From DTLA01 sp034436295 (GTDB lineage: Bacteria > Chloroflexota > Anaerolineae > DTLA01), in NCBI GenBank assembly GCA_034436295.1, contig DAOTVT010000182.1, forward strand, positions 1 to 6,249: a stretch of 6,249 bases of DNA. Reading direction: 5' to 3'. A program made the position numbers and the translations under genes. The notes beneath the pieces are model-generated. The model was not told where the DNA came from, ran no database searches, and worked only from the letters and a program-made list of their open reading frames with translations. Position 1 is the stretch's first letter, and the number at the start of each line of letters is the position of its first letter. Of this stretch, positions 1 to 6,249 are shown piece after piece.

Positions 1-203
1 TCGTGGATTTGGGCATGATCCGCGAGGTCGTGATCGCCGGCGACCAGGTGGAGATCAAGATGGTGCTGACCGCGCCGTTCTGCCCCCTGGCCAACTTCCT
101 CACCGAGCAGGTGCGGCTGGCAGCGGAATCCGTGCCCGGGGTCAAGGAGGCGAAGGTTACCCTGCTCCAGGAGCGATGGGACCCCTCATGGATGCAGGGG
201 TAG
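1..203 (+). CDS. MIP18/DUF59-family Fe-S assembly-type protein, 3' part
   Basis: The visible 67 or so residues match the C-terminal part of the small MIP18 (DUF59) family. Members include SufT-like and PaaD-like proteins, which help build or deliver iron-sulfur clusters in the cytoplasm. Visible hallmarks are VDLGMIREV at the left edge (the family's V-D-L-G-[LM]-[IV] strand), the LTAPFCP segment with the conserved cysteine of the T-x(3)-CP type, and the helix and strand ending VPGVKEAKVTLLQERW. The protein ends soon after, at WDPSWMQG, comparable to the W-[TS]-P tail of relatives. The frame is open to base 1. The GTG at base 3 sits inside the conserved strand, so the true start should lie some 15-25 codons upstream, outside the window. 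It is 29 bases ahead of the GH4 gene on the same strand and could be co-transcribed, although a functional link to sugar breakdown is not obvious. Family assignment is fairly sure; the partner is unknown. Confidence 0.8.
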   Translation, partial: VDLGMIREVVIAGDQVEIKMVLTAPFCPLANFLTEQVRLAAESVPGVKEAKVTLLQERWDPSWMQG

Positions 204-220
204 AGCCTCTCCTCCTGCGC

Positions 221-224
221 GGAG
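221..224 (+). promoter_or_regulatory. Ribosome binding site GGAG deciding the GH4 start
   Basis: GGAG lies 8 bases before the ATG at 233, a normal Shine-Dalgarno spacing. The upstream in-frame ATGs at 176 and 188 have no comparable site, and they would place the start inside the preceding gene. This site therefore supports translation from 233. Confidence 0.6.
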
Positions 225-232
225 ATGCCGCC

Positions 233-1528
233 ATGCTGAAGGTCGCCATTATCGGAGGCGGTTCCACCTATACCCCCGAACTCATCCAGGGCTTCCTGCA
301 CCGCGCCGCGACGTTTCCGCTGACCGAACTGTGGCTGATGGACATCTCCGAGGAGCGGCTTCGGATTGTCGGAGGGTTCGCCCAGCGGATGGTGGAATCG
401 CAGGATGGCCGGTTCACGGTTCACCTGACAACCGACCAAAGCGAAGCCCTGCGCGGCGCTCGCTATGTGATCACCCAACTGCGCGTGGGGGGCATGGCTG
501 CCCGCCGCGAAGACGAGTACCTGGGGCATCGGCACGGCCTCATCGGGCAGGAGACCACCGGAGTCGGCGGGATGGCCAACGCACTGCGTACGATCCCCGT
601 CATCCTCAACATCGCTGCGGAGATGCGTCGCCTGGCCCCGGGCGCGCTCCTGGTGAATTTCACCAATCCCGCGGGGCTCATAACCGAAGCCGTGAGCCGC
701 TATGCCCCTGACATCCCTGTCGTAGGACTGTGCAACGTCCCCTACACGACCAAGATAGGCATCCTGCAACGGCTTGGCGCGGACATCGCATCGTCCATCT
801 CTCCACAAATCGTGAACCTGAAGACGCTCGGCCTCAACCATCTCTCCTGGCATTACGGCTTCACTGTCGGAGGCGACGACCTCTGGCCGGAAATTCTCGC
901 AAGGTTCCTTGCCGACTTGAGGCTGGCGCGCGAGCCAGAATGGGATCCCAGCACCATAGAAGCGCTGCGGATGATCCCCAACGGCTACCTGAAATACTAC
1001 TACTATACGGACAGGCAACTCGCCAAGCAGGCCCAATGGCCGCCCTCGCGCGCCGAACAAGTCATGGCGATTGAGGCCGACCTGTTGCGCGAGTACGCGG
1101 CCCCTGGCGCGTATAAGTTGCCCAACGCCCTGATGCAGCGCGGAGGCGCCTACTACTCCACGGTAGCCACGCAATTGCTCCACGCACACTTCAACGACCT
1201 TGGAGAAACTCACGTCGTCAACGTCCCGCACCGGGGCGCAGTGCCAGGCTGGCCGCCCGACTGGGTGCTGGAGATGCCCTGCCGTGTGGACGCAACGGGC
1301 ATTCATCCCCTGCCCACCGACCCGCTGCCCCCCGCCTGCTTCGGACTGCTGGCCCACGTGAAAGCCTATGAGATCCTCACCGTGGAGGCGGCTATCCACG
1401 GAGACCGCCGTGCGGCCTACCAGGCGCTGCTGGCGCATCCCCTCGGCCCCCGTGCCGACAGGGTACAGGCCGTGCTGGATGACTTGCTGACGACGAACCG
1501 GCCCTACCTGCCGCAGTTCTGGATGTGA
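233..1528 (+). CDS. GH4 family 6-phospho-beta-glucosidase (NAD+/Mn2+ dependent)
   Basis: This 431-residue cytoplasmic enzyme has the usual GH4 length. GH4 enzymes cleave glycosides through NAD+-mediated oxidation at C3 followed by elimination, and they need a divalent metal. The N-terminal Rossmann nucleotide loop is IIGGGSTYTPEL (about residues 5-16). Further family motifs are GLIGQETTG (102-110), ALRTIPV (117-123) and NFTNPAG (142-148). CNVP (Cys167) and the LNHLSW segment (His203) supply the expected metal ligands. The CNVP form of the cysteine motif is the one associated with 6-phospho-beta-glucosidases, as opposed to the CHE/CHS/CHG forms of alpha-glycosidases. A tyrosine-rich NGYLKYYYYTD stretch (250-260) is where the catalytic tyrosine of BglT-like enzymes is expected. 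ATG233 was chosen because MLKVAIIGGG matches the family N-terminus and a GGAG site precedes it; the longer reading from 176 adds 19 residues with no family resemblance and overlaps the previous gene. Chitobiose-6-phosphate (ChbF-like) is an alternative substrate to cellobiose-6-phosphate. No signal peptide is seen. Confidence 0.9.
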   Translation: MLKVAIIGGGSTYTPELIQGFLHRAATFPLTELWLMDISEERLRIVGGFAQRMVESQDGRFTVHLTTDQSEALRGARYVITQLRVGGMAARREDEYLGHRHGLIGQETTGVGGMANALRTIPVILNIAAEMRRLAPGALLVNFTNPAGLITEAVSRYAPDIPVVGLCNVPYTTKIGILQRLGADIASSISPQIVNLKTLGLNHLSWHYGFTVGGDDLWPEILARFLADLRLAREPEWDPSTIEALRMIPNGYLKYYYYTDRQLAKQAQWPPSRAEQVMAIEADLLREYAAPGAYKLPNALMQRGGAYYSTVATQLLHAHFNDLGETHVVNVPHRGAVPGWPPDWVLEMPCRVDATGIHPLPTDPLPPACFGLLAHVKAYEILTVEAAIHGDRRAAYQALLAHPLGPRADRVQAVLDDLLTTNRPYLPQFWM

Positions 1529-1530
1529 GG
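1527..1530 (+). promoter_or_regulatory. Ribosome binding site GAGG overlapping the GH4 stop codon
   Basis: GAGG shares two bases with the TGA stop of the GH4 gene (1526-1528) and stands 8 bases before the kinase ATG at 1539. This arrangement suggests translational coupling of the GH4 and kinase genes. Confidence 0.5.
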
Positions 1531-1538
1531 CAGACCCT

Positions 1539-2570
1539 ATGCTAGATCCGCTCCCGAAGAAGCACAACGCGACGCCCCGATACTTTCTTGGCGTGGATAT
1601 CGGCAGCAGCAAGAGCCACGCCCTGATTGCCGACGAGACGGGCCATGCCCTGGGTCTGGGAATCGGCGGGCCAGGGAACCACGAAGTCGTGGGCTACGAG
1701 GGTCTGGCCGCTACGCTCAACGCCATTACCGACGAAGCCCTGAGGATGGCAGGGGTCTCCAAGGGGCAGATCGTCGGCGCCGGCTTTGGCATCTCGGGCT
1801 ACGATTGGCCGTCGGAAGACGAGCCGACGCGACAGGCCATCCAGACGCTCGGACTGCCAGCGCCGTACACTTTCGTCAACGATGCCACCATCGGCCTCAT
1901 CGCCGGGGCCACGCAGGGCTGGGGGGTGGCGGTCGTGTCGGGCACGTCCTGCAATTGTCGCGGGCGCGACGCCCAAGGCCGCGAGGGCCGCGTTACCGGC
2001 GCCGGCTCCGCGTTTGCCGAGTATGCCGGCGCCGCTGAACTCGTGGGCAAGGCCGTGCAGGCCATCGCCCTGTCCTGGACCATGCGCGGCCCGGAAACCC
2101 GTCTCACCGAGACGTTCCTGAGATTGACAGGAGCCACCGGCGCCGCAGACCTTATGGAGGGCCTGACACAAGGGCGGTATAGCCTGACGGCGGACGCCGC
2201 CCAGGCCGTGTTCCGCGTCGCCGCAGAAGGCGACCACGTGGCCCGAGCCATCATTCGCTGGGCCGGACGCGAGTTAGGCAGCCTGGCCGTCGGCGTGATT
2301 CGGCAACTGGGAATGGAATCGTTGGAGTTTGAGGTCATCCTGGTCGGCAGCATGTTCAAGGGCAACCCGCTACTCACAAAAGCGATGGCCGCCGTCGTCC
2401 ATCGTGTGGCGCCAAAGGCCCGCCTGGTAAGACTCGCCGCGCCACCCGTCATTGGCGGCGTATTGCTGGGAATGGAGCAAGTGGGCCTGAACGCGGCCGG
2501 GGTTCGGGAGCGCCTGATAGAATCCACCAACGGGCTGTTTGCGGCCTACCATGCTGTAATCCGCGAATAG
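1539..2570 (+). CDS. BadF/BadG/BcrA/BcrD-type sugar kinase (N-acetylglucosamine kinase-like)
   Basis: This 343-residue protein of the ASKHA (actin/hexokinase/Hsp70) fold belongs to the BadF/BadG/BcrA/BcrD ATPase group, which includes N-acetylglucosamine and MurNAc kinases. The phosphate-1 loop is FLGVDIGSSKSHALIAD, with Asp20, Gly22 and Lys25. FVNDATIGLIAG carries Asp115, at the place of the catalytic base. VVSGTSCNCRG (Gly135-Thr136) is the phosphate-2 loop and VILVGSMFKGNPLL is the adenosine-binding segment. Length fits a sugar kinase. The activators of 2-hydroxyacyl-CoA dehydratase and benzoyl-CoA reductase in this family carry Fe-S ligands and sit beside dehydratase or reductase genes, which are absent here. 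The gene starts 10 bases after GH4, probably in one operon. The inferred role is ATP-dependent phosphorylation of an imported beta-glucoside to feed GH4, or of a released hexose or GlcNAc. Odd points are the CNC pair in the phosphate-2 loop and GSM in place of the common GGV. The exact substrate cannot be read from sequence. Confidence 0.82.
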   Translation: MLDPLPKKHNATPRYFLGVDIGSSKSHALIADETGHALGLGIGGPGNHEVVGYEGLAATLNAITDEALRMAGVSKGQIVGAGFGISGYDWPSEDEPTRQAIQTLGLPAPYTFVNDATIGLIAGATQGWGVAVVSGTSCNCRGRDAQGREGRVTGAGSAFAEYAGAAELVGKAVQAIALSWTMRGPETRLTETFLRLTGATGAADLMEGLTQGRYSLTADAAQAVFRVAAEGDHVARAIIRWAGRELGSLAVGVIRQLGMESLEFEVILVGSMFKGNPLLTKAMAAVVHRVAPKARLVRLAAPPVIGGVLLGMEQVGLNAAGVRERLIESTNGLFAAYHAVIRE

Positions 2571-2590
2571 ACGCGGGCTAGGCGTCTTTT
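2569..2590 (+). terminator. Candidate intrinsic terminator at the convergent junction
   Basis: AGACGC (2569-2574) pairs with GCGTCT (2582-2587) around a 7-base loop, and a TTTT run (2587-2590) follows. The stem begins in the kinase stop codon, the loop contains the GH94 stop codon, and the distal arm encodes the last residues of GH94. It reads best for plus-strand transcription. In the minus direction the tail is ATTCGC, a poor U-tract. The stem is only 6 bp, so it may be a weak terminator. Confidence 0.4.
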
Positions 2591-5037
2591 ACCATGCCGA
2601 CGCTGACCTCCACCCGGACTTCATGCCTGCCCGCCTCCGCCAGAGGCAACACCTGCCCTTGCACAGGCCGGCCATCTACCCGGATGGAGACCGCATTCCC
2701 CAAGCCCACGCGCCGCACCGAAATGCGATAGCGGACCCCCCGGAAGACGCGGGTGGCCTCAAATCCGCCCCAATGGCGTGGGATCACCGGCGCGATGGAC
2801 AGGCCGCGCAGCGTGGGGCGGATGCCCAACAGCCATTGCGTAACGGCCACGTAGTTCCAGGCAGCCGCGCCCGTCAGCCACGAGTTCTTCGCTTCGCCGT
2901 GGTTCGGCGCATCGCGCCCGGCGATCATCTGCGCATACACATACGGCTCGCATCGGTGAAGGTCGCTCATCCCCTCGCGGGCGGACGGGTTGATGCGCAT
3001 GTAGTAGTCGTGCGCCTGGTCTCCGTTCCCGAGAATCGCCTCGGCGATCATGATCCACGGGTTGGTGTGGCAGAAGATGCCGGCATTTTCCTTGTAGCCA
3101 GGAGGGTAGGATGAGATCTCGCCCAGGTGCACGTAGTAGCGGGAATACGCCGGCTGGTGCAGCAGGAGACCATGGGGAGTCGCCAGGCGCTCCCGCACCG
3201 AAGCCAACGCCTTCTCGGCATGGCCCTTGTCGCGCCCGATGCCTGCCAAAACACACAAGCCTTGCGGCTCAATGTAAATCTGGCCTTCCTCGCACTCGCC
3301 GGAGCCCACCTTGTTCCCCAGAGCATCGTAAGCCCGCAGGAACCATTCGCCATCCCAGCCGTGCTCCAAGACCGCCTGCTCCATTTGCGCAGCGGCCTGC
3401 TCGTACTGACGCGCCACGTCCTCGGTGCCACGCGCCGACGCAATGTCGGCCACCTCCCTCGCCGCCAAGACAAACAACGCTGCAATGAACACCGACTCGG
3501 CGGTGCCTCCCTCTGCAATAGGGGCCGTCTGGAACGAGTCCCCCGGCTCACTGGACAGCGTGTTGAGATTCAGGCAGTCGTTCCAATCGGCACGGCCTAT
3601 CAGCGGCAAGCGGTGCGGCCCGAGTCGGTCAAGGGTGTACTGCAAACTGCAACGCAGGTGCTCGTACAGGGGTTCCTCAGACCCCGCCTCGTTGTCGTAG
3701 GGAACGGGCTCGTCCAGGATGCTGAAATCGCCGGTCTCCTTGAGGTAGGCCGCAACCGACAGCACCAGCCACAGCGGGTCATCGTTGAACTGGTCGCCGA
3801 TGGCCTTGTTGCCGCGCCCGGTGAGCGGCTGGTACTGGTGGTAGGCACCCCCCGACCTCAACTGCGTTGCGGCCAGGTCCAGGATTCGGCGCCGCGCTCG
3901 CGCCGGCACCATGTGAACGACGCCAAGCACATCCTGATTCGCGTCGCGGAAGCCCATACCGCGGCTAATCCCCGACTCAAAGAACGAAGCCGAGCGCGCC
4001 AGGTTGAACGTAACCATGCACTGGTAGGCGTTCCAGATGTTCACCATGCGGTTGGTGTGAGGGTCAGGGGTGTTCACCTGCAACGCACCGAGAAGCCCAT
4101 CCCAGTACTCGCGCAATGCCTCAAACGCTGCATCCACTTCGCGCGGGTCTAGGCATTTCGCGATGACGGGCAAAACCGTCCGCTTGTTGATGATCAGCGA
4201 GTCAGGTGGGTCAAACTTCTCGTCTGGCGGGTTCTCGTGATAGCCCAGCAGGAAGATGATACGGCGGGTCTCGCCCGCAGCCAGGGCGACTTGCACGTGA
4301 TGCGAACCCATGGGCGACCAACCGTGGGCCACCGAATTGGCGGACTGTCCGCGCTCCACCGCCAGCGGCCGGTTCCAGCCGCGATACGGGCCGAGAAACG
4401 CATCACGCTGGGTGTCAAAACCCGACAGCGGCTCCGAGCAGGCAAAGAAGGCGAAATGATTGCGCCGCTCGCGATATTCGGTCTTGTGGAAGATAACGCC
4501 GTCCGCCACCTCCACCTCGCCGGTGTTGAGATTCCGCTGGAAGTTCGTGGCATCATCCCAGGCATCCCACAGGCAGAATTCCACAGCCGAGAAGACAGAG
4601 AGTGCGCACGGTCCGCCCCGCTGATTCGCGAGCGTGAGATCCCATATCTCCAGGCTCGCGCCGAGGGGCACAAAGTAGCGCGTCTCGGCGCGGATGCCTC
4701 GGAACGTGGAACCGATGACGGCATAACCCAACCCATGGCGGCAGACAAAATCCTCTGCGTTATGTCTAGTTGGCTGCCACGAGGGCGACCAGAACTCACC
4801 CGTCGCGTTGTCGCGCAGGTAGATATAACGCCCGCCCTCATCTGTAGGGACGTTATTGTAACGGTAGCGCGTGAGCCTGCGAAGCCGTGCGTCGCGGTAG
4901 AACGAGTAGCCGCCAGCGGTGTGGGAGATGAGGCCGAAATACGCCTCGGCGCCCAGATAATTGAACCAGGGGAGCGGCGTATCCGGGCGGGTGATCACGT
5001 ACTCGCGATGTTCATCGTCAAAGTAGCCGTACTTCAT
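2578..5037 (-). CDS. GH94 cellobiose phosphorylase
   Basis: This is a full-length 819-residue GH94 enzyme; known cellobiose phosphorylases are about 810-825 residues. It catalyses inverting phosphorolysis: cellobiose + phosphate gives alpha-glucose-1-phosphate + glucose, in the cytoplasm, and no signal peptide is seen. The N-terminus, with KYGYFDDEHREYVIT, AGGYSFYRDARLRRLTRYRYNN and related segments, is highly characteristic of true cellobiose phosphorylases rather than cellodextrin or chitobiose enzymes. SRGMGFRDANQD gives Arg359, Arg364 and Asp365. ADWNDCLN gives Trp485 and the catalytic general acid Asp487. GYKENAGIFCHTNPW gives Lys649, Glu650 and His657, and SWLTGAAAWNY gives Thr722-Gly723 for phosphate binding. 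By recalled alignment these correspond to Arg362, Asp368, Trp488, Asp490, Lys658, Glu659, His666 and Thr731-Gly732 of the Cellvibrio gilvus enzyme. The order is an N-terminal beta-sandwich, a helical linker, an (alpha/alpha)6 barrel and a C-terminal beta layer. It starts 16 bases after the GH1 stop, with GGGA 5 bases before the ATG, so it is probably co-transcribed with GH1. All key residues seem intact. Confidence 0.95.
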   Translation of the reverse strand: MKYGYFDDEHREYVITRPDTPLPWFNYLGAEAYFGLISHTAGGYSFYRDARLRRLTRYRYNNVPTDEGGRYIYLRDNATGEFWSPSWQPTRHNAEDFVCRHGLGYAVIGSTFRGIRAETRYFVPLGASLEIWDLTLANQRGGPCALSVFSAVEFCLWDAWDDATNFQRNLNTGEVEVADGVIFHKTEYRERRNHFAFFACSEPLSGFDTQRDAFLGPYRGWNRPLAVERGQSANSVAHGWSPMGSHHVQVALAAGETRRIIFLLGYHENPPDEKFDPPDSLIINKRTVLPVIAKCLDPREVDAAFEALREYWDGLLGALQVNTPDPHTNRMVNIWNAYQCMVTFNLARSASFFESGISRGMGFRDANQDVLGVVHMVPARARRRILDLAATQLRSGGAYHQYQPLTGRGNKAIGDQFNDDPLWLVLSVAAYLKETGDFSILDEPVPYDNEAGSEEPLYEHLRCSLQYTLDRLGPHRLPLIGRADWNDCLNLNTLSSEPGDSFQTAPIAEGGTAESVFIAALFVLAAREVADIASARGTEDVARQYEQAAAQMEQAVLEHGWDGEWFLRAYDALGNKVGSGECEEGQIYIEPQGLCVLAGIGRDKGHAEKALASVRERLATPHGLLLHQPAYSRYYVHLGEISSYPPGYKENAGIFCHTNPWIMIAEAILGNGDQAHDYYMRINPSAREGMSDLHRCEPYVYAQMIAGRDAPNHGEAKNSWLTGAAAWNYVAVTQWLLGIRPTLRGLSIAPVIPRHWGGFEATRVFRGVRYRISVRRVGLGNAVSIRVDGRPVQGQVLPLAEAGRHEVRVEVSVGMVKDA

Positions 5038-5042
5038 GCTGT

Positions 5043-5046
5043 TCCC
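5043..5046 (-). promoter_or_regulatory. Weak ribosome binding site GGGA before the phosphorylase gene
   Basis: On the minus strand GGGA ends 5 bases before the GH94 ATG (5037-5035), within the 16-base gap after the GH1 stop. A second candidate, GAGGG, overlaps the GH1 stop codon itself but lies 13 bases from the ATG, which is rather far. The short gap leaves no room for a separate promoter outside GH1 coding sequence. Confidence 0.35.
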
Positions 5047-5053
5047 GGAGCCC

Positions 5054-6249
5054 TCACTCCATCACCCTGCCGCTTTCCATGACCCCGCGATACCAGTAGG
5101 CGCTGGATTTGGGGATGCGACGCTGGGTCGCGTAGTCTACATAGACGAGGCCAAAACGCGGGCTGTACCCGTGCGCCCACTCAAAGTTGTCCAGCAGCGA
5201 CCATACGAAGTAGCCGCGCAAGGGGACGCCTTCGGCCAGCGCCCGCCCGGCCGCCAGGAGATGCCGCTTCAGGTAGGCGATCCGCCTCGCGTCTTCCACG
5301 CGCCCGTCGGGACCAACCCGGTCATCGTAGGCCGCGCCGTTCTCCGTAATGTAGAGCGCAGAAAACGTGTAGTCGCGACGCAGGCGTATCAGCAGTTCGT
5401 ACAGCCCCTCGGGGCAAACCTCCCATCCCATGTACGTCCGCTCGGCATTGGGGAGCACCGTGGGCGGCTCGTTTTGCGATTCAGGCACGGCATCGCTCCG
5501 CACAATCGTGCGCGCGTAGTAGTTCACGCCGAGGAAGTCCAGAGGCGCGGCAATGGACTTGAGGTCGCCCCCCTGAACGAAGGACATGGAGCGCCCGAAA
5601 TGCCTCACCACATCCGCCGGATAGCCGCGCCCGGCCAGCGGGTCAAGAAACCATCGGTTGATGATGCCATCTCTCAAGCGGGCCGCCTCCGCATCGGCCG
5701 GACTGGGCGAAGCGGGCACTACCGTCGTTAGGTTGAGCGCGATGCCAATCTGCGCGCCCGGGACATTGCGCCGAATGACAGGCACCGCCCAGCCGTGGGC
5801 AAGCAGGAGATGATGCGCCGCAGCCAAAGCCTCGTCCAGGTCGGTATGGCCGGGCGCGTGGCGCCCTTCCAGATACCCCACGAACGCGCTGACATAAGGC
5901 TCATTCAGCGGCATCCAGTGCTTCACGCGGTCGCCCAGGCTGCGGCTCGCCAGGTCCGCGTACTCCGCGAAGGCCTCGGCGGTGGCGCGGGCTGGCCACC
6001 CCCCGCGATCTTGCAGGGCCTGCGGCAAGTCCCAGTGGTACAACGTAACGAACGGCGTGATGCCGGCATCCAGCAGCGCATCCACAAGGCGGTTGTAAAA
6101 GCCAAGCCCGGGTGCATTGACTCGGCCATAGCCCTCCGGCAGCAGGCGCGGCCAGGAGATGGAGAACCGGTAGGCCCGCAACCCCAGTTCCCGCATCAGC
6201 GCCACATCCTCGCGCCAGCGATGGTAGTGATCGCAGGCCACGTCGCCCG
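5054..6249 (-). CDS. GH1 beta-glucosidase, N-terminus outside the window
   Basis: About 398 residues of a GH1 retaining beta-glucosidase are visible. The frame stays open to the right edge (GDVACDHYHRWREDVALM), so the GTG at 6241 is internal. Relatives have about 50-55 residues before this point, including the first strand and its substrate-binding glutamine. Counting from GTG6241, visible motifs are RFSISWPR (25-32), YHWDLPQAL with His69-Trp70, MPLNEP with acid/base Glu114 (codon 5902-5900), FLGVNYYARTIVR, YITENGAA with nucleophile Glu300 (codon 5344-5342), and WSLLDNFEWAHGYSPRFG. The FEWAHGY...RFG ending is that of enzymes acting on unphosphorylated glucosides; the Ser/Lys/Tyr phosphate-binding signature of 6-phospho-beta-glucosidases is not seen. 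The protein is likely cytoplasmic, releasing glucose from cello-oligosaccharides or other beta-glucosides alongside the adjoining phosphorylase. One oddity is proline in place of the usual threonine in the T-x-N-E-P acid/base motif. Confidence 0.93.
   Translation of the reverse strand, partial: GDVACDHYHRWREDVALMRELGLRAYRFSISWPRLLPEGYGRVNAPGLGFYNRLVDALLDAGITPFVTLYHWDLPQALQDRGGWPARATAEAFAEYADLASRSLGDRVKHWMPLNEPYVSAFVGYLEGRHAPGHTDLDEALAAAHHLLLAHGWAVPVIRRNVPGAQIGIALNLTTVVPASPSPADAEAARLRDGIINRWFLDPLAGRGYPADVVRHFGRSMSFVQGGDLKSIAAPLDFLGVNYYARTIVRSDAVPESQNEPPTVLPNAERTYMGWEVCPEGLYELLIRLRRDYTFSALYITENGAAYDDRVGPDGRVEDARRIAYLKRHLLAAGRALAEGVPLRGYFVWSLLDNFEWAHGYSPRFGLVYVDYATQRRIPKSSAYWYRGVMESGRVME

Noticed and set aside
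3..5. GTG at base 3 as the true start of the MIP18/DUF59 gene
   Set aside because: It falls inside the conserved VDLG strand and the frame is open to the edge, so the gene is cut by the window.
176..232. N-terminal extension of the GH4 gene from ATG176
   Set aside because: It adds 19 residues unlike the GH4 family, overlaps the previous gene by 28 bases and lacks a good ribosome binding site, whereas ATG233 has GGAG 8 bases upstream and the expected N-terminus.
225..239. Tiny out-of-frame ORF (ATG225 to TGA239) overlapping the GH4 start
   Set aside because: It is four codons long with no ribosome binding site at usable spacing. A leader-peptide role cannot be supported.
1996..2005. 10-base palindrome CCGGCGCCGG in the kinase gene
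   Set aside because: It is explained by Thr-Gly-Ala-Gly codons in GC-rich sequence; similar GCCGGC strings occur nearby for the same reason, with no sign of an operator.
1542..2530. Long minus-strand open frames (1542-2237 and 1799-2530) antisense to the kinase gene
   Set aside because: These are also shadow frames of a GC-rich gene. No family motifs are seen, and the kinase on the other strand has all its ASKHA motifs.
2578..5037. Alternative identity of the GH94 protein as chitobiose, cellodextrin or cellobionate phosphorylase
   Set aside because: The N-terminal 75 residues and the active-site segments follow the cellobiose phosphorylase pattern closely, and the length fits; cellodextrin phosphorylases are typically longer.
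3127..5731. Long plus-strand open frames (3127-4152, 4237-5082, 5036-5731) antisense to the phosphorylase and GH1 genes
   Set aside because: They are shadow frames of GC-rich coding DNA. Their translations are Arg/Pro/Val-rich with no recognisable domain, and the minus-strand genes are unambiguous.
6239..6241. GTG at 6241 as the true start of the GH1 gene
   Set aside because: It lies inside the conserved GDVACDHYHR segment. The frame continues to the window edge, and GH1 proteins need about 50 more N-terminal residues.

Overview
The window is GC-rich (roughly 60% or more by eye) and densely packed. It holds five protein-coding genes, two of them cut by the window edges, and no intergenic stretch longer than about 30 bases. 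Dense coding, G/C-rich third positions, short Shine-Dalgarno-like sites and intracellular-type sugar enzymes indicate a bacterium. A Chloroflexota-like or similar GC-rich, possibly thermophilic heterotroph would fit, but that is a weak guess from general impression: no marker gene here fixes the taxonomy.

Layout. Plus strand: (1) bases 1-203, the 3' part of a MIP18/DUF59-family Fe-S assembly-type protein. (2) After 29 bases, a GH4 NAD+/Mn2+-dependent 6-phospho-beta-glucosidase-type enzyme (233-1528). (3) After 10 bases, a BadF/BadG/BcrA/BcrD-type ASKHA kinase related to N-acetylglucosamine kinases (1539-2570). Minus strand, converging on these: (4) a GH94 cellobiose phosphorylase (5037 down to 2578), and upstream of it (5) a GH1 beta-glucosidase (enters at the right edge, stops at 5054), with 16 bases between them. 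The two gene sets meet tail to tail with only 7 bases between stop codons. A small hairpin followed by TTTT (2569-2590) lies across this junction and is a candidate terminator for the plus-strand genes.

How the genes may work together. All four sugar genes point to cytoplasmic breakdown of beta-glucosides or cello-oligosaccharides, by three different chemistries: retaining hydrolysis (GH1), phosphorolysis to glucose-1-phosphate plus glucose (GH94), and NAD+-dependent elimination-type cleavage of 6-phospho-glycosides (GH4). No phosphotransferase (PTS) component is visible that would make the phosphorylated GH4 substrate. The kinase 10 bases downstream of GH4 is therefore the natural candidate to make it from an unphosphorylated imported disaccharide, or else to phosphorylate the released sugar. 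This kinase/GH4 pairing is the most interesting and least settled part of the window. No mobile elements, CRISPR arrays, tRNA or rRNA genes were seen.
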